A stretch of DNA of 64,000 bases from Candidatus Leucobacter sulfamidivorax (GCA_016771945.1 QZLF01000001.1:763447-827446); one strand, 5' to 3'. Positions 48,109 to 57,857 are shown, numbered from the stretch's first letter. Notes: generated from the letters alone by a model not told the origin. A program made the numbers and translations.

Positions 48109-48747
48109 CTACTCGGGCGGGATCCGCGAGAGGCGCAGCACGCGCAGCCGGCTCAGCGCGTAGGCCAGCGCGCCGGCCGCCAGGATCGTGGCCGCGATGC
48201 CGAGGCAGACGACCGCGATCGAGCCCGCGCCGTTCTCAGGGTTCAGGAAGGGGTAGGGCACCCAGCCGTCGGTGACTCCGCGGATCAGCACCACCGTGAG
48301 CCACAGGGCGGGGTAGATCAGCACGAGCCACAGCCATCGCCAGGCGAGGGCGGGCCGGTCGGCGACGAGCAGCCAGTCGACCGGCAGCACGATGGGGGCG
48401 ACCACGTGCAGCACGATGTTCGCCCAGGGGACGGGCACGCCGCCCTCGACGCCGAGCGGTGCGAGGAGCACCGCGTACACGAGCCCGACCACGATGAGAT
48501 AGCCGACCACCGCACCGCGGAAGTAGGGGAGCCAGCGCGGCCCCTGTCGTCCGCGCAGCAGCAGGAGCCCCGAGACGGCGAGAGCCGCGACCCCCATCAC
48601 GTTGCTCTGGATGGTGAAGTACCCGAAGAAGTTGAACGGGTTCGGGAGCCCGCCGACGCGGGCGGCCGTCTCCGCGTATGTCGCCGCGATCGCGACGATC
48701 ACGAGGAGGGCGAGGGCGAGCCTGATCGAGCCGATCGTGATCCTCAT
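48109..48747 (-). CDS. Pr6Pr-family membrane protein
   Basis: A 212-residue protein with about six membrane segments and the features YFTIQSNVMG, VLHVVAPIVLPVDWLL and VPYPFLNP, typical of the Pr6Pr/FAR-17a-like family of unknown function. TACGCT lies 6 nt before ATG 48747. It is divergent from trmB and ends just before aroQ. Confidence 0.8.
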   Translation of the reverse strand: MRITIGSIRLALALLVIVAIAATYAETAARVGGLPNPFNFFGYFTIQSNVMGVAALAVSGLLLLRGRQGPRWLPYFRGAVVGYLIVVGLVYAVLLAPLGVEGGVPVPWANIVLHVVAPIVLPVDWLLVADRPALAWRWLWLVLIYPALWLTVVLIRGVTDGWVPYPFLNPENGAGSIAVVCLGIAATILAAGALAYALSRLRVLRLSRIPPE

Positions 48748-48808
48748 GGGCTCAGCGTAGCGGGCCGCGCCGTTCGGAGGGTTGGGGCGGGCCGGTTAGG
48801 CTGTCCGG

Positions 48809-49570
48809 GTGACAGAGACGCCCCAGCCGCTGCCGCCCAAGAGCTTCGATCCGCGCACCTTCCGCGACAAGCCGGTCTCGTTCGTACGCCGCAGCGGCCG
48901 CATGACCCCCTCGCAGGAGCGCGCCTGGGAGGAGCACCGCGCCAAGTACCTGCTCGACATCCCGCACGGTCACGCGGCGACGAGCGTGGCCGACGGGGCG
49001 AGCGGCGACCCCGCCGAGATCTTCGGGCGCAGCGCCCCGCTCGTCGTCGAGGTCGGCTCCGGGCAGGGGCACGCGATCCTGCACGCCGCCGAGCGCCGCC
49101 GCGACACGGACTTCCTCGCCGTCGAGGTGTTCCGCGCCGGACTCGCGCGCACCATGATCCGCGCCGAGCTCGCGGGCCTCGAGAACCTGCGCCTCGCCGA
49201 GGTGAACGCGCCCGAGCTGCTCGAGACCTACCTGCCTGCCGGCTCCGTGGACGAGCTGTGGGTGTTCTTCCCCGACCCGTGGAAGAAGGCGCGGCACACC
49301 AAGCGGCGGCTCGTCTCCGAGGACTTCATGCGGATCGCGGCGCGCGCCCTGCGCCCCGGCGGCGTGCTGCGCCTCGCGACCGACTGGGAGGACTACGCCG
49401 AGCAGATGCGCGAGGTCGGCGACGCGGCCTGCGGTTTCGAGGGCGGCTTCGCGCGCGGCTTCGAGGGGGAGTGGGCGCCGCGCTACGAGGGGCGGGTGCT
49501 CACCGCCTTCGAGCAGAAGGGGATGGATCGGGGGCGCGCGATCCGTGACCTCTGCTATCGGCGGGTGTGA
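48809..49570 (+). CDS. trmB: tRNA (guanine-N7-)-methyltransferase
   Basis: A 253-residue SAM-dependent enzyme that makes m7G46 in tRNA. SAM-binding VVEVGSGQGHAILHAA and the family motif FFPDPWKKARHTKRRLV are plain. The N-terminal 55 residues (PQPLPPKSFDPRTFRDKPV) precede the catalytic domain as in other actinobacteria. GTG at 48809 follows TAGGCT by 6 nt (leaderless). Confidence 0.96.
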   Translation: MTETPQPLPPKSFDPRTFRDKPVSFVRRSGRMTPSQERAWEEHRAKYLLDIPHGHAATSVADGASGDPAEIFGRSAPLVVEVGSGQGHAILHAAERRRDTDFLAVEVFRAGLARTMIRAELAGLENLRLAEVNAPELLETYLPAGSVDELWVFFPDPWKKARHTKRRLVSEDFMRIAARALRPGGVLRLATDWEDYAEQMREVGDAACGFEGGFARGFEGEWAPRYEGRVLTAFEQKGMDRGRAIRDLCYRRV

Positions 49571-49573
49571 CGG

Positions 49574-50125
49574 TCAGTGCTCCGCGCCCTCGTGGCGCAG
49601 CAGCCGCTCCTTGATGTCGGTGCCGAAGAGGTAGCCGCCGAGCCCGCCGTCGGTGCGCACGATGCGGTGGCAGGGCACGACGAGCGCCACGAGGTTGTTC
49701 GCGCAGCCCGAGGCCGCCGCGCGCACCGCCGAGGGGCGGCCGGCGAGCGCCGCGAGCTCGGTGTAGGTGACGGCCGAGCCCGCGTGCACGCGGCGCAGCG
49801 CGCGCCACACCTCGCCGCGGAACGGGGTCTGCGGCTGCACGACGGTCAGCGCATCGATCGCCTCGAGCTGCCCCGCGGCATAGGCGCGCAGGGCCTCGGC
49901 GACGGGCCCGTCCTCGCGGGACTCTGGGTCCACGCCGCGGGCCGCGAGTGCGGGGTCGAGCCTCGCGAGCCGCTCGTCGAGGCTCAGCGCTCCGGGGTCG
50001 TCGGCGGTCGCGAAGCCGCCCGCGCGGATCGTCCCGTCCTCCGGCGTGACGATCGCGTGGAAGGGCGCGCCGACGACCTCGACGACGATGCGGGTGAGGG
50101 GTGCGGTGCTGGGGGTTGCGGTCAT
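49574..50125 (-). CDS. ogt: Methylated-DNA-protein-cysteine methyltransferase
   Basis: A 183-residue O6-alkylguanine-DNA alkyltransferase. The acceptor cysteine is C152 in VVPCHRIV; TPFRGEVWRALRRV, AVTYTELAALAGRP and the N-loop ASGCANN are all present. The frame is open upstream but ATG at 50125 overlaps the stop of the Ada-AlkA frame (ATGA). It thus lies in a DNA-alkylation repair operon. It is convergent with trmB, 3 bp apart. Confidence 0.94.
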   Translation of the reverse strand: MTATPSTAPLTRIVVEVVGAPFHAIVTPEDGTIRAGGFATADDPGALSLDERLARLDPALAARGVDPESREDGPVAEALRAYAAGQLEAIDALTVVQPQTPFRGEVWRALRRVHAGSAVTYTELAALAGRPSAVRAAASGCANNLVALVVPCHRIVRTDGGLGGYLFGTDIKERLLRHEGAEH

Positions 50126-51818
50126 GTTCGGTCCTCGGCTGTTCGGGTTGTCGTGGTCGTTCGGGGAATCGCGGTGGTCCTGCGCAGCGACGCGTCGGCC
50201 TGCGCCGCGAGGAACTCGGCCCAGAGATGCTGGGTCGCGTAGCCGCGGAAGGGGCGCCAGCGCTCGGCGATCGCTCGGGTCTCGCGGTCGCCGCGCGTGC
50301 CGAGGGAGCGGCGCAGCACCAGGTCGCCCGCGGGGAAGGCGTCGGGATCCCCGAGCGCCCGCATGGCGATGAGCTCGACCGACCACGGGCCGATGCCGCG
50401 CAGAGCGGCGAGCTCGGTCCGGGCCCGGGCGCGATCAGCCCCTGATCCGAGGTCCAGCCCGCCGGCGAGCGCGACCGCGACGGCGCGCAGCGTCTCGGCG
50501 CGGGCGCCGTTCAGGCCTAGCTCGCGCAGCTCCTCCACGGAGGTCCCGGCGATGCGGGCGATATCCGGTGCCCCCGCGAAGCCCGGCGCCGCAGCCCGCG
50601 GAGAGGCGGGTGCCGTCGCGAAGCGCGCGGCGAGCCGGCCCTGCAGCGTGCGCGCCCGCCGCGAGCGACACCTGCTGCCCGAGCACCGTGCCGAGGGCGA
50701 ACTCCTGCGGGTTGCGGGCGCCGGGCAGCCTGAGGCCGGGCCGGCGTCCGAGCAACGGGCCGAGCAGGGCGTCGTGGCCGAGCGCCTCGGCGAGCTGCGC
50801 CGGGTCGGCATCGAGATCGAGCAGGCGCCGCAGCGTGGCGATCGCGGGCATGGTGTCGGCCAGGCTCGGCAGCGAGAGCGTCACCGGGATGCTCGCGAAG
50901 CCGCCTGGCTCGGCATCGTCGGCGGCCGCGACCCCCGCCCAGTCGACGCGCGCGACGGCCGTGCCGCCCGGCACGTCGATGGCGTGGGCGGTCGAGGCCC
51001 CCGCCGAGACCTCGTCGCGGCCGGGGATCGCGTGCGCGACGAGGAAGGCGTGCATCCCCGCCGCGTCGTAGGGCGCCCGCGCGCGCAGTCGCAGTGCGAG
51101 GCGCGGGCGTTCGTCGGAGTCGGGGCCCGAGCCGGGGCCCGAGCCGGATCCGGGAGCGTCGGAGGAGTCCGCCCTGCCGCGCGCGCCCCGCCGGCCGCCG
51201 GGATCCGCCCCGATGGCCGGTCGCGGCAGCTGCGAGGGGGCGACGCCGAACTCCTCGCGCATGGTGTCGCCGAACTGGCGCAGGCTGCCGAAGCCGGCCG
51301 CGAAGGCGATGTCGGCGAGCGGCAGCTCGGTCTGCTCGATCAGCGTGCGCGCGGCGTGCGCCCGGCGGCTGCGGGCGAGCTGCAGCGGGCTCGCGCCCAC
51401 CTCCTCGATGAGCACCCGCCGCAGGTGCCGCTCGCTGACCGAGAGCTCGCGCGCGAGTCCCGACACGCCCGCTGAGTCGACCGCACCGTCGCGGATGCGG
51501 CGCACGGCTCGGGCGGTGAGGTCGCCGCGCGCGTCCCAGTCGCGGCTGCCCGGCAGCGAGTCGGGGCGGCAGCGCTTGCACGCGCGGAAACCCGCGGCGA
51601 CGCATGCGGCCGCGCTCGCGAAGAAGCGGCAGTTCTCGGGTCGGGGCTTGCGCGCGGGGCACGAGGGCCGGCAGTAGATCCCCGTGCTCGCGACGCCCAG
51701 GTAGATGCGCCCGTCCCAGCGGGAGTCCCGCCCCGAGATCGCTCGGTAGCAGGCGTCGAAGCCGAGCGTCAGCGCCGGGCCGTCGGGTACGGCGTGCGGG
51801 GAAGCTGGTGGGGTCACA
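50122..51818 (-). pseudogene. Ada-AlkA fusion (DNA alkylation repair), interrupted by a frameshift
   Basis: The 5' part encodes an Ada-type domain (GIYCRPSCPARKP, CRFFASAAACVAAGFRACKRCRPD: methyl-phosphotriester acceptor and zinc cysteines), an AraC-type helix-turn-helix and the start of an AlkA glycosylase up to LGTVLGQQVSLAA. The AlkA part then continues in another frame (ARTLQGRLAARF, LRGIGPWSVELIAMRALGDPD, WRPFRGYATQHLW). One extra base near 50655-50661 in a G/C run separates the frames. Either the gene is broken, the frame is shifted in translation, or the base is a sequencing error. GTG at 51818 is the chosen start. Confidence 0.83.
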
Positions 51819-51882
51819 CGCCCATTCTGTCCGGCTCGACCGCCGCGCGCACGCGGATTTCGGACATCGCAGTGCGGGCCCC

Positions 51883-52860
51883 TCAGCGCGTGCCCAGCGT
51901 GCGCGAGGGCGTCTCTCCGTATTTCTCCCGGTATGCTGCGGCGAACCTCGGCAGATGCGCGAAGCCCCAGCGCGAGGCGACCTCGCTCACCGTGGTCTTC
52001 TCGTCGGGCTCGGCCTGCACCAGCTCCTCGTGCACCCGGGCGAGCCTGGCCTGACGCAGGTACTCGGTCGGGGTGATCCCGAGCCGTTCGGAGAACGCGG
52101 CCTGCAGGGCGCGCACGCTCGTACCCGCGATCCGCGCCATGTCGGCTACGGTCAGCGGTGCGGCCGGATCCGCGTCGACCAGCTCCATGACGCGGGAGAG
52201 CGAACGCAGGCGCGGAGGGGGCGGGTCGCCCTCCATGAGGCCCCTGAAGGAATGGTTGTTGCCGGTGAGCAGCTGCGCCACGGCGAGCTCCTCGAGAGGC
52301 CGCACCACGATGGCGGGCGCCCCCGATGCGAGCGACTCCCGCAGCAGTTCGATCGTGCGCACCCAGGCCTCTCCGACGCCGCGAGTGAGATCCCAGCCCG
52401 TGTCGAACACCACCGCGCGATCGACCGGCCGCCCGAGGACCGCCTCGAGGGAGCGGTCGATCAGCCGTCGATCGATCTTGACCGCGAGCTGCTCGCAATC
52501 GGAGCTCCAGCTCATCACGGTGTCGAAGGTCGGGTTGAGCACGGCGCCCCGACCGCGGTGCGACTCGACCACGGTCTCGCCGTTGCGCGTCGTCGAACAG
52601 CCCCGCAGCGGGACGTTGATGTTGTAGTAGGAGTGCAGGCGGCCCGGGGTCACCTCGACGGCGCATCCGTGGCGCACCCGCGCGACGGTCAGCTCCTCGG
52701 ACTTCCAAGCGATGACCTGCACGTCGAGGGTCCCGCCACGGCCGTCGACCGTGAGTCCGTGGGGGCTGAACAACCTCGACAGACGCACGCGGGCATCATC
52801 GAGGTCTCGCGACCGTATGACCTCCGGTGCGGTGCTCCGAGTGCTCTCGGCCGTCTCCAT
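51883..52860 (-). CDS. AraC-family transcriptional regulator
   Basis: A 325-residue regulator with an N-terminal AraC_binding_2-type ligand domain and a C-terminal double helix-turn-helix (LTVADMARIAGTSVRALQAAFSERLGITPTEYLRQARLARVH, shown here only in part: VADMARIAGTSVRALQ and VASRWGFAHLPRFAAAYREK). It is divergent from the aromatic meta-cleavage operon across a 280-bp gap and is its probable activator. ATG at 52860 opens METAESTRST. Confidence 0.9.
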   Translation of the reverse strand: METAESTRSTAPEVIRSRDLDDARVRLSRLFSPHGLTVDGRGGTLDVQVIAWKSEELTVARVRHGCAVEVTPGRLHSYYNINVPLRGCSTTRNGETVVESHRGRGAVLNPTFDTVMSWSSDCEQLAVKIDRRLIDRSLEAVLGRPVDRAVVFDTGWDLTRGVGEAWVRTIELLRESLASGAPAIVVRPLEELAVAQLLTGNNHSFRGLMEGDPPPPRLRSLSRVMELVDADPAAPLTVADMARIAGTSVRALQAAFSERLGITPTEYLRQARLARVHEELVQAEPDEKTTVSEVASRWGFAHLPRFAAAYREKYGETPSRTLGTR

Positions 52861-52974
52861 CGTCGGCTGCTCTCCTTACCCGGAACCTCTTCGGCTCCGG
52901 TCGGTGGCCCCGAGCATAACACTCCGGATCGTGAGGCCTCCAGGGTCTGCGGGAGCTCTGACAGCCGCCGAGCG

Positions 52975-52998
52975 CGATCCGTTGCGCGAAGCGGATCG
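52975..52998. promoter_or_regulatory. Inverted repeat in the AraC/meta-cleavage divergent region
   Basis: CGATCCG (52975-52981) and CGGATCG (52992-52998) form a perfect inverted repeat with a 10-bp spacer, within the 280-bp gap 52861-53140 that otherwise shows no gene. It lies about 115 bp from the AraC gene and 143 bp from the monooxygenase gene. It could be a regulator site. Confidence 0.35.
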
Positions 52999-53140
52999 TC
53001 GCATCGTCTTGCGGCTAGTGGGCGTCTCGACGGCGCGAATACCTTCGTGGTGCCGGCCGGGACGGGGCGAGCAGGAAACGGATCTCCGCCGCCCGGCGAA
53101 CGCATCATCCGGCAGACAACGACGTAGTGGAGGATCGGCA

Positions 53141-54394
53141 ATGAAGGTCACGTATTTCCAGCAGGTGCCCTACCGCACCCTGCCCGACGACTTCGAGAAG
53201 CGCTATGCGGAATCGGTCGTCACCACGCCGTACTTCGAGACCACCGGGCCCGAGGGCGTGCGCGACGCGTTCCGTCAGGCCCTCGACGAGTGCATGCATG
53301 CGGCGCGGTCGGGCTTCGAGGCGCTCGCCATCACCGAGCACGGCCAGAGCTCGTACGATATGGCGCCCAATCCGAACATCCTCGAGTCCGCGCTCGCATA
53401 CGCGACCGAGGCCGAGGGGATCGCCACCGGCATCTACCCCCTCGGCCGCTCGCTCGGCAAGAGCCGGGAGCCGCTGCGCGCCGCCGAGGAGCTCGCGATG
53501 ATCGACAACATCTCGAGCGGCCGTCTCATCGCGGGCTTCCCGGTCGGGCTTCCCTACGACGCCAATGTCAACAACGGCGTGCCGCCGGCCGAGACCAGGC
53601 TGCGCTTCGACGAGAACCTCGAACTGGTGCTCCGAGCGTGGAAGGATCCTGAGCCCTTCGCCTGGAACGGCCGCTTCCACCAGCATCCGGTCGTCAACCT
53701 GTGGCCGCGCCCGATGCAGCAGAGCCCCCGGCCTCCGATCTTCATCACCGGTGTGGGCACCCCGCGCACGATGGAGTTCTGCCTCGAGCGCGACTTCGGG
53801 TTCAACTACTTCGGATGGTTCGGCGTGAAGCTCACCGGCCAGCGCATCTTCGACCGCTTCTGGGAGACCGCGGAGCGTCTCGGCAAGCCGCAGAACCCGT
53901 TCCAGATGGGCTTCATGCAGACCATCTGCGTCGCGGACACCGATGAGCAGGCCGAGACGCTGTTCGCGAAGCACGTCGAGTACTTCTACCAGAAGGGGAT
54001 CGGCTCCATTCCGATGGAGCGGATGGCCATTCCGGGCGGCACCGACATCCGCGGGCTCGAGTCCCTGTTCCGGGATCCGGGGGATTTCGGCATCTTCTCG
54101 CGGATGCGCGAGTCCAGCTTCGCCGAGCTCGTGGACGCGGGTTCGGTCATCTGCGGCAGCCCGGCCACGGTGCGCGACCAGCTCTCCGAGCTGGTGAAGA
54201 AGTTCCGCATCGGCAACCTGCACGCGATGCTGCAGTTCGGCTCGATGCCGCACGAGGTCGCCAAGGACAACATCAGCCTGTTCAGCCAGGACGTGATGCC
54301 CCACCTGCAGCGCATCTGGAGCGACGAGGGCTTCGAGCACCACTGGTGGCCCGAGGCGCTCGGCGGGGCCCCGAAGAACGAATCCGCTCACTGA
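53141..54394 (+). CDS. LLM flavin-dependent monooxygenase of the meta-cleavage operon
   Basis: A 417-residue LLM-class monooxygenase (MKVTYFQQVPYRTLP, FEALAITEHGQSSYDM, AAEELAMIDNISSGRLIAGFPVG-type FMN region, ending in PHLQRIWSDEGFEHHWWPE). The C-terminal SSFAELVDAGSVICGSPATV is typical of the group. ATG at 53141 has GGAGG 8 nt upstream; the frame open upstream is ignored. First gene of the operon, it may hydroxylate the aromatic or heteroaromatic substrate before ring cleavage; no flavin reductase is seen. Confidence 0.88.
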   Translation: MKVTYFQQVPYRTLPDDFEKRYAESVVTTPYFETTGPEGVRDAFRQALDECMHAARSGFEALAITEHGQSSYDMAPNPNILESALAYATEAEGIATGIYPLGRSLGKSREPLRAAEELAMIDNISSGRLIAGFPVGLPYDANVNNGVPPAETRLRFDENLELVLRAWKDPEPFAWNGRFHQHPVVNLWPRPMQQSPRPPIFITGVGTPRTMEFCLERDFGFNYFGWFGVKLTGQRIFDRFWETAERLGKPQNPFQMGFMQTICVADTDEQAETLFAKHVEYFYQKGIGSIPMERMAIPGGTDIRGLESLFRDPGDFGIFSRMRESSFAELVDAGSVICGSPATVRDQLSELVKKFRIGNLHAMLQFGSMPHEVAKDNISLFSQDVMPHLQRIWSDEGFEHHWWPEALGGAPKNESAH

Positions 54395-54408
54395 AAGGAG
54401 ACGAAGCG

Positions 54409-55212
54409 ATGACCACTCGAACGACCGACCGCACCGTCAGCACCTGGAACGGGGAAGTGACGCTGACCTTCCGCGTCGCCGGCAGCGGCCCCGCGCTCGT
54501 CTACCTGCACCCCGCGGCAGGGCCCGGATGGGATCCCTTCCTCGATCTGCTCGCCGGGCACTACACCGTCTACGCGCCGGAGTTCCCCGGTACGACCCCG
54601 GGCGATCCTCACGCGATACACAGGATCGACACCCTGTGGGACGCGGTGCTCATCTACGAGCAGGCGCTGCGCGAGCTCGGCGTCGAGGGCGCGGTGCTCG
54701 TCGGGCAGTCGTTCGGAGGCATGCTCGCCGCCGAACTCGCCGCCGCCTACCCGGGAATGTTCTCGCGCGTCGTCCTGCTGGACCCGATCGGGCTCTGGGA
54801 CGACGAGCACCCCGTGGCGAACTGGATGACGACTCCCGCCCCCGCCTTGCCCGCGCTGCTCTTCGCGGACCCCGCGGGACCCGCCGCGCAGGCGATGCTC
54901 GCGATGCCGGATGATCCCGAGGCGGTGATCCTCGCCCAGGCGCAGCTGGTGTGGAACATGGGCGCGACGGGCAAGCTCTGCTGGCCGATCCCCGACCGCG
55001 GATTGCGGAAGCGACTGCATCGCATCTCCGCCCCCACGCTCATCGTCTGGGGCGAGGACGACGCGCTCGTCTCGAGCTTCTACGCCGACGAGTTCGTGCG
55101 CGGCATCGCGGACAGCCGTGCCGTGATCATCCCCGACTGCGGTCACATTCCGCAGGTCGAGCAGACCGAGGCGACGTGGGACGTCGTCAGTTCGTTCCTC
55201 GGTATCGGCTGA
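54409..55212 (+). CDS. Alpha/beta hydrolase
   Basis: A 267-residue alpha/beta hydrolase with serine in GQSFGG, aspartate in WGEDDALV and histidine in PDCGHIPQVEQ. ATG at 54409 has AAAGGAG 8 nt upstream, 14 bp after the monooxygenase stop. Its lid region is unlike that of the next gene, so it probably acts at another step, such as ester or lactone hydrolysis. Confidence 0.88.
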   Translation: MTTRTTDRTVSTWNGEVTLTFRVAGSGPALVYLHPAAGPGWDPFLDLLAGHYTVYAPEFPGTTPGDPHAIHRIDTLWDAVLIYEQALRELGVEGAVLVGQSFGGMLAAELAAAYPGMFSRVVLLDPIGLWDDEHPVANWMTTPAPALPALLFADPAGPAAQAMLAMPDDPEAVILAQAQLVWNMGATGKLCWPIPDRGLRKRLHRISAPTLIVWGEDDALVSSFYADEFVRGIADSRAVIIPDCGHIPQVEQTEATWDVVSSFLGIG

Positions 55213-55225
55213 GGGGGTGACAGCG

Positions 55226-56059
55226 GTGAGCGGTGACCCCGAGGTCGGATCGGTCATCGATGTGGGCGGCGTTCACACGAATGTGCATGATGTGCTCGCG
55301 GCCGCCGATGATGCCGGAGTGCCGGTGCTGCTGCTCCACGGCTCAGGGCCGGGGGTCTCGGCATGGGCGAATTGGAGAGGTGTGATCCCGGCCCTGTCGA
55401 AGCGGCGTCGGGTGATCGCGCCGGACATCGTCGGGTTCGGGTACACCCCGGCGCCTGCCGGGTTCGTCTTCAGCCGGGAGAACTGGGTGGCGCATGTGGT
55501 TGACCTGCTCGACACGCTGGGTGTGCAGAAGGTGGCCGTGGTGGGGAACAGCTTCGGGGGCGCGCTCGCGCTGTGGCTGGCGCATGCGCATCCGGATCGT
55601 GTGGAACGGATGGTCCTGATGGGATCGGTCGGGGTGCCGTTCCTGATCACGGAGGGTCTGGACACCGTCTGGGGGTACACCCCGTCGGTGGAGCGCATGG
55701 AGGAGGTGATGGGGTTCTTCGCGTACGACCGGTCCCGGATCACGCCGGAGCTGGTGCAGCTGCGCTACGAGGCTTCGATACGGCCCGGAGTCGCGGAGGC
55801 GTTCTCGGCGATGTTCCCCGAACCTCGGCAGACGGGGGTGGATGCCCTCTCGCTGCCGTACGCCGATATCGAGGCGATCGCGCAGCCGACCCTGGTGCTG
55901 CACGGAAGGGACGACCGGGTGATCCCGCTCGAGGCATCTTTGCGGCTGCACGAGCTGCTGCCGACGAGCGAACTGCACGTGTTCGGGCGGTGCGGGCACT
56001 GGGTGCAGATCGAGGCCGGCGACCGCTTCGTGAATGTGGTCGAGGGCTTCCTGGGCTGA
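55226..56059 (+). CDS. 2-hydroxymuconate-semialdehyde-type hydrolase (XylF/DmpD-like)
   Basis: A 277-residue C-C hydrolase that matches XylF/DmpD/TodF by eye over its whole length: LLLHGSGPGVSAWANWR, RRVIAPDIVGFGYT, the nucleophile in VVGNSFGG, MGSVGVPFLITEGLDTVWGY, YEASIRPG, HGRDDRVIPL (Asp) and FGRCGHWVQIE (His). These enzymes split meta-cleavage products into a carboxylate and a 2-hydroxydienoate. GTG at 55226 has GAGGGGG 8 nt upstream and is preferred to GTG at 55217. Confidence 0.92.
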   Translation: MSGDPEVGSVIDVGGVHTNVHDVLAAADDAGVPVLLLHGSGPGVSAWANWRGVIPALSKRRRVIAPDIVGFGYTPAPAGFVFSRENWVAHVVDLLDTLGVQKVAVVGNSFGGALALWLAHAHPDRVERMVLMGSVGVPFLITEGLDTVWGYTPSVERMEEVMGFFAYDRSRITPELVQLRYEASIRPGVAEAFSAMFPEPRQTGVDALSLPYADIEAIAQPTLVLHGRDDRVIPLEASLRLHELLPTSELHVFGRCGHWVQIEAGDRFVNVVEGFLG

Positions 56060-56131
56060 GCGTCCGCTCCGCCGGTGAGCCCGAGGTTCCTGAATTCAAT
56101 ACTCACTGTCGATCCGATGAAGGAGAAGGAA

Positions 56132-57082
56132 ATGTCTGAACAGATTCGCGAGGTATCGATGCCGCGGGTGCACAACCTGCATCACGTCGAGATCTTCACG
56201 CCGAAGCCGGAGGAATCGCTGGATTTCTTCACCCGGGTCCTCGGACTCGAGGAATCGCACAGGGAAGGACAGTCGGTGTACCTGCGGGCATCGAATGAGT
56301 GGGCGGAGTACTCCACGATCCTGACCGAGGGCCCGAACCCGGGCCTGGGGCATATGGCGTGGCAGGTGGCCGAGCCCGAGCATGTCGACGGGTGGGCGCG
56401 CCGCTTCAACGACGCCGGGGTGGACTATCGGCGCGAAGCGGGCGGGGCCTCGTTCGGACAGGGCGACACGGTGAGCTTCGAGGGCCCGTTCGGGCACCGC
56501 ACCGAGCTGTTCTACGATTTCCAGCGGCACGTCCCCGCGAACCCGTCATTGCTGCGGTCGCGGCCGTCGAAGTTCCCAGCGGCAGGGATCGGGGTGTCGA
56601 GGCTCGATCATCTGAATGTCACGGCGCAGAACGTGGACGCGGCCCGGGACTGGTATTCGGATGTGCTGGGGTTCAAGCTGCGGGAGGCGGCCCGCACCCC
56701 GGAGGGCGACATCGGGGTGTGGATGTCGGTGAGTTCGCAGGTGCACGATCTCGCGATCATGCGCGACGGCCTGGGCGAGCGGGGGCGTCTGCATCACATC
56801 GCGTACTACCTGGAGACGCCCCAGGATCTCCTGAACGCGACGGACATCTTCGTCGACGAGGGAACCCCGATCGATGCGGGACCGGGCAAGCACGGACTGA
56901 CGCAGGCGTTCTTCCTGTACGTGTTCGAGCCGGGCGGAAACCGGGTCGAGCTGTTCTCGGGCGGGTACCCGATCCACGCGCCGGACTGGGAACCGGTGAT
57001 CTGGGACGGCGCCGCGATCGAGAAGGCGATCATCTGGTACGGAGGGAACCTCCCCGACACGTTCTTCACCCAGGCCACCTGA
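56132..57082 (+). CDS. Catechol 2,3-dioxygenase-like extradiol dioxygenase (XylE type)
   Basis: A 316-residue two-domain VOC extradiol dioxygenase. Iron ligands fit H160 (RLDHLNV), H221/H222 (RLHHIAYYLET) and E273 (GGNRVELFSGG); the XylE second-shell residues have counterparts at H205, H254 (KHGLT) and Y263. It opens a catechol-type ring next to the hydroxyls. ATG at 56132 follows AGGAGAAGGAA. With the XylF-like gene upstream it defines a meta-cleavage pathway. Confidence 0.93.
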   Translation: MSEQIREVSMPRVHNLHHVEIFTPKPEESLDFFTRVLGLEESHREGQSVYLRASNEWAEYSTILTEGPNPGLGHMAWQVAEPEHVDGWARRFNDAGVDYRREAGGASFGQGDTVSFEGPFGHRTELFYDFQRHVPANPSLLRSRPSKFPAAGIGVSRLDHLNVTAQNVDAARDWYSDVLGFKLREAARTPEGDIGVWMSVSSQVHDLAIMRDGLGERGRLHHIAYYLETPQDLLNATDIFVDEGTPIDAGPGKHGLTQAFFLYVFEPGGNRVELFSGGYPIHAPDWEPVIWDGAAIEKAIIWYGGNLPDTFFTQAT

Positions 57083-57113
57083 ACGCGCAATCCGAGAAAT
57101 GGAGCATTTCGAG

Positions 57114-57857
57114 ATGACTGGAACACATGCAGGCCGCGTCGCGATCGTCACCGGAGCGGCGCTGGGCATCGGGCAGGAGACGGCCATCCGTCTCGCCGAG
57201 CGTGGGGCACGGCTCGTGCTGATGGATCTCGCCGGCAGCGCCGAAACAGCGAAGCGGATCACCGAACTCGGCGGAGAGGCGCTCGATCTCACGGCCGATG
57301 TCTCGTCGCCCGATGACTGGCAGCGGGTCGCGCAGGAGACGGTGCGGCGTTTCGGCCGCGCCGACATCCTCGTGAACAACGCGGGCATCTATCCCTTCGC
57401 GACGATCGACGACCTGGACTACGAGCTCTGGTCCCGGGTGCAGCGGATCAACCTCGACGGTCCGTTCCTCGGGGCGAAGACCTTCGCGCCGATCATGGCC
57501 GAGAACGGCTGGGGGCGCATCGTGAATCTCTCCTCGAACTCGATCGCGACCAACCTCGCCGGGCTCAGCCACTACATGGCGGCGAAGATGGGAGTCATCG
57601 GACTCACTCGAGGCCTCGCGAACGACCTCGCCGATCGCGGGATCACCGTGAACGCGGTCGCCCCCGCGATCACGAGGACACCGGGGACCAGCATCATGCC
57701 GCAGGAGCTGCTCGATTTCGTCTGGAACCTTCAGGCCATCAAGCGCTTCGCGGATCCGACCGACATCGTCGGGCCGATCCTGTTCCTCACGAGCGACGAC
57801 GGGCAGTTCGTCACCGGTCAGACCCTCGCCGTCGACGGCGGGTACATGAAGCTGTAG
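57114..57857 (+). CDS. Short-chain dehydrogenase/reductase
   Basis: A 247-residue classical SDR: VTGAALGIGQETA, DILVNNAG, NLSSNS, the catalytic SHYMAAK (Tyr and Lys present) and VDGGYMKL at the end. ATG at 57114 has GGAG 9 nt upstream; ATG at 57099 is an in-frame alternative. Last gene of the meta-cleavage operon, it could oxidise a dihydrodiol or an alcohol intermediate to the catechol or ketone. Confidence 0.9.
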   Translation: MTGTHAGRVAIVTGAALGIGQETAIRLAERGARLVLMDLAGSAETAKRITELGGEALDLTADVSSPDDWQRVAQETVRRFGRADILVNNAGIYPFATIDDLDYELWSRVQRINLDGPFLGAKTFAPIMAENGWGRIVNLSSNSIATNLAGLSHYMAAKMGVIGLTRGLANDLADRGITVNAVAPAITRTPGTSIMPQELLDFVWNLQAIKRFADPTDIVGPILFLTSDDGQFVTGQTLAVDGGYMKL

